From an uncultured Eubacteriales bacterium (GTDB lineage Bacteria; Bacillota_A; Clostridia; Christensenellales; Aristaeellaceae): a stretch of DNA of 6,586 bases. The stretch spans positions 1-6,586 of the forward strand of contig OMRS01000316.1 in the NCBI GenBank assembly GCA_900313545.1, in the 5' to 3' direction. The notes under the pieces are model-generated. The model worked only from the letters and a program-made list of their open reading frames with translations, had not been told where the DNA came from and did not search any database. This document shows, piece after piece, positions 5,941 to 6,586 of this stretch. Both the position numbers and the translations under genes were made by a program. Position 1 is the first letter of the stretch, and each line of letters starts with the position of its first letter.

Positions 5941-5969
5941 TTGACATTCTCCCCGCTCCCGTCTACACT
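5941..5969 (+). promoter_or_regulatory. Sigma-A promoter of the split-barrel flavoprotein gene
   Basis: -35 TTGACA (5941-5946, perfect), 17-bp spacer, -10 TACACT (5964-5969, 4/6). Start predicted near 5976, giving a leader of about 27 nt that contains AAAGGAGG (5987-5994) eight bases before the ATG. Confidence 0.75.
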
Positions 5970-5981
5970 GTGGACATCACC

Positions 5982-5987
5982 ATTATA
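5982..5987 (-). promoter_or_regulatory. Possible -10 box for the FAH-family gene
   Basis: TATAAT on the minus strand. No good -35 lies 16-18 bp upstream (best GTTCAT/GCGTTC) and there is no extended -10 TG. If used, transcription would start near 5975, overlap the divergent promoter, and give a leader of about 100 nt. No better candidate is visible for this gene. Confidence 0.25.
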
Positions 5988-6002
5988 AAGGAGGATCCGC
6001 CC

Positions 6003-6404
6003 ATGAACGCCCTTGACCGTGTCGTCTCATTCCTTGATACCGCCCGGACCTACTACCTGGCCACCGTGGAGGGGGACCAGCCCCGCGTCCGGCCTTTCGG
6101 GACCGCCCTGGCCTATGAGGGGCGGCTGTACATTCAGACCGGCAAATCCAAGTCCGTCTCCAGGCAGCTTGCCGCCAACCCCCATGCCGAAATCTGCGCA
6201 TTTGCCGGCGGCAAATGGCTGCGCGTGTGCGGGCGCCTGGTGGACGACCCCCGCACGGAGCCCCAGGTCGCCATGCTGGAGAAGTATCCCGAACTGAAGG
6301 CCATGTACACCCCCGGGGACGGGAACACCCAGGTGCTGTACTTTGCCGATGCCGCCGCCACCTTCTCCTCGTTTACCGAGACGCCCGAGGTGCTGCCCCT
6401 GTAA
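6003..6404 (+). CDS. Pyridoxamine 5'-phosphate oxidase-like FMN-binding protein, 133 aa
   Basis: A small protein of the FMN-binding split-barrel family, in which most members are uncharacterised flavin- or heme-binding reductases rather than true PdxH. The N-terminal pattern YYLATVEGDQPRVRPFG (17-33) with LYIQTGKSKSVSRQL (42-56), NPHAEICAF (59-67) and WLRVCGRLV (72-80) is typical. The arginines and lysines in these strands are the likely FMN phosphate contacts. It is shorter than PdxH (about 210 aa) and lacks its C-terminal pyridoxamine-site region. A vitamin B6 role is therefore not supported. Start ATG at 6003 with AAAGGAGG eight bases upstream; own promoter and own terminator, so monocistronic. 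Divergently arranged with the FAH-family gene across 129 bp; a functional link is possible but unproven. Family confident, substrate unknown. Confidence 0.92.
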   Translation: MNALDRVVSFLDTARTYYLATVEGDQPRVRPFGTALAYEGRLYIQTGKSKSVSRQLAANPHAEICAFAGGKWLRVCGRLVDDPRTEPQVAMLEKYPELKAMYTPGDGNTQVLYFADAAATFSSFTETPEVLPL

Positions 6405-6423
6405 GGGGCCTTCCCGGGTCACC

Positions 6424-6464
6424 AAACGGGTCCCCGCCGCAGGGCGGGGGCCCGTTTGTTCTTT
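6424..6464 (+). terminator. Intrinsic terminator of the split-barrel gene
   Basis: Arms 6424-6438 and 6443-6457 pair over 15 bp (one U-G wobble), with loop GCAG. A T-rich tail follows: the last stem bases TTT, then GTTCTTTGT. It begins 20 bases after the stop. Because the gene at the right edge converges on it, it may also serve that gene, but the minus-strand tail is poor in T. Confidence 0.88.
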
Positions 6465-6484
6465 GTGCGCATGTGATTTCCGCC

Positions 6485-6586
6485 CTACAGGCTGTAGCTC
6501 TCCCTGAGGATCTCCCCCAGGCGAGCGGCGATCTTCCCCGCCCCGGCGGCATTCAGGTGGTCCGTGTCCTGGTAATCCGTGGACGC
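6485..6586 (-). CDS. C-terminal end of a probable SGNH/GDSL-type hydrolase (runs off right edge)
   Basis: The last 33 codons and a TAG stop (6485-6487). The readable end contains DTDHLNAAGAGKIAARL. The D-x-x-H followed by LN..GA is characteristic of the C-terminal catalytic Asp/His block of SGNH-fold esterases and related acetyl-transfer/polysaccharide-modification proteins, where it is followed by a final helix as here. Everything upstream is outside the window, so the substrate and domain set are unknown. It converges on the split-barrel gene. Confidence 0.6.
   Translation of the reverse strand, partial: ASTDYQDTDHLNAAGAGKIAARLGEILRESYSL

Noticed and set aside
4965..6404. 479-codon plus frame ending in the split-barrel gene, suggesting a long fusion
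   Set aside because: The first 346 codons are antisense to the FAH-family gene and the promoter region. The promoter at 5941-5969 and Shine-Dalgarno at 5987-5994 place the real start at 6003.
1..6586. CRISPR array, tRNA, rRNA, IS element or phage cargo
   Set aside because: No regularly spaced repeats, cloverleaf sequence, rRNA-like segment, transposase frame or integration-site duplication was seen.

Overview
The window looks like an ordinary chromosomal stretch from a high-GC member of the Clostridia (Bacillota), possibly Lachnospiraceae-like. This rests on the clostridial form of the RpoB N-terminus, strong AAGGAGG-type ribosome binding sites, TTG and GTG start codons, textbook sigma-A promoters with 17-bp spacers, and an argS next to a DUF815-type AAA+ ATPase. 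The family assignment is inference. No rRNA, tRNA, CRISPR array, insertion sequence or phage gene is visible.

Layout, left to right. Positions 1-902 (minus) hold the first 300 codons of rpoB, which runs off the left edge. Positions 903-1313 are a 411-bp non-coding stretch with the rpoB leader, an excellent rpoB promoter with an A-tract UP-element, a plus-strand terminator-like hairpin with no obvious client, T-tracts, and the terminator of the next unit. Positions 1314-4904 (minus) form a compact three-gene unit read right to left: argS (TTG start), a DUF815-type AAA+ ATPase (TTG start, 16 nt after argS), and a 170-aa protein with an N-terminal membrane anchor (GTG start, overlapping the ATPase stop). 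It has its own promoter (4943-4971) and a near-ideal terminator (1256-1299). Positions 5004-5873 (minus) encode a fumarylacetoacetate hydrolase-family enzyme. Divergent from it at 6003-6404 (plus) is a small FMN-binding split-barrel protein with its own promoter and terminator. The right edge (6485-6586, minus) carries the last 33 codons of a probable SGNH/GDSL-type hydrolase.

Functionally this is mostly housekeeping: transcription (rpoB), arginyl-tRNA charging (argS) and two small-molecule enzymes of unknown substrate. The least understood part is the ATPase plus membrane-anchored protein co-transcribed with argS. The rpoB and argS promoters resemble each other: both have the TAGAAT -10 with identical flanks, and both have the 11-mer CCGGAAGGATC just upstream of the -35. 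This hints at shared growth-linked control. rpoB is not directly preceded by rplJ-rplL as in the usual cluster.
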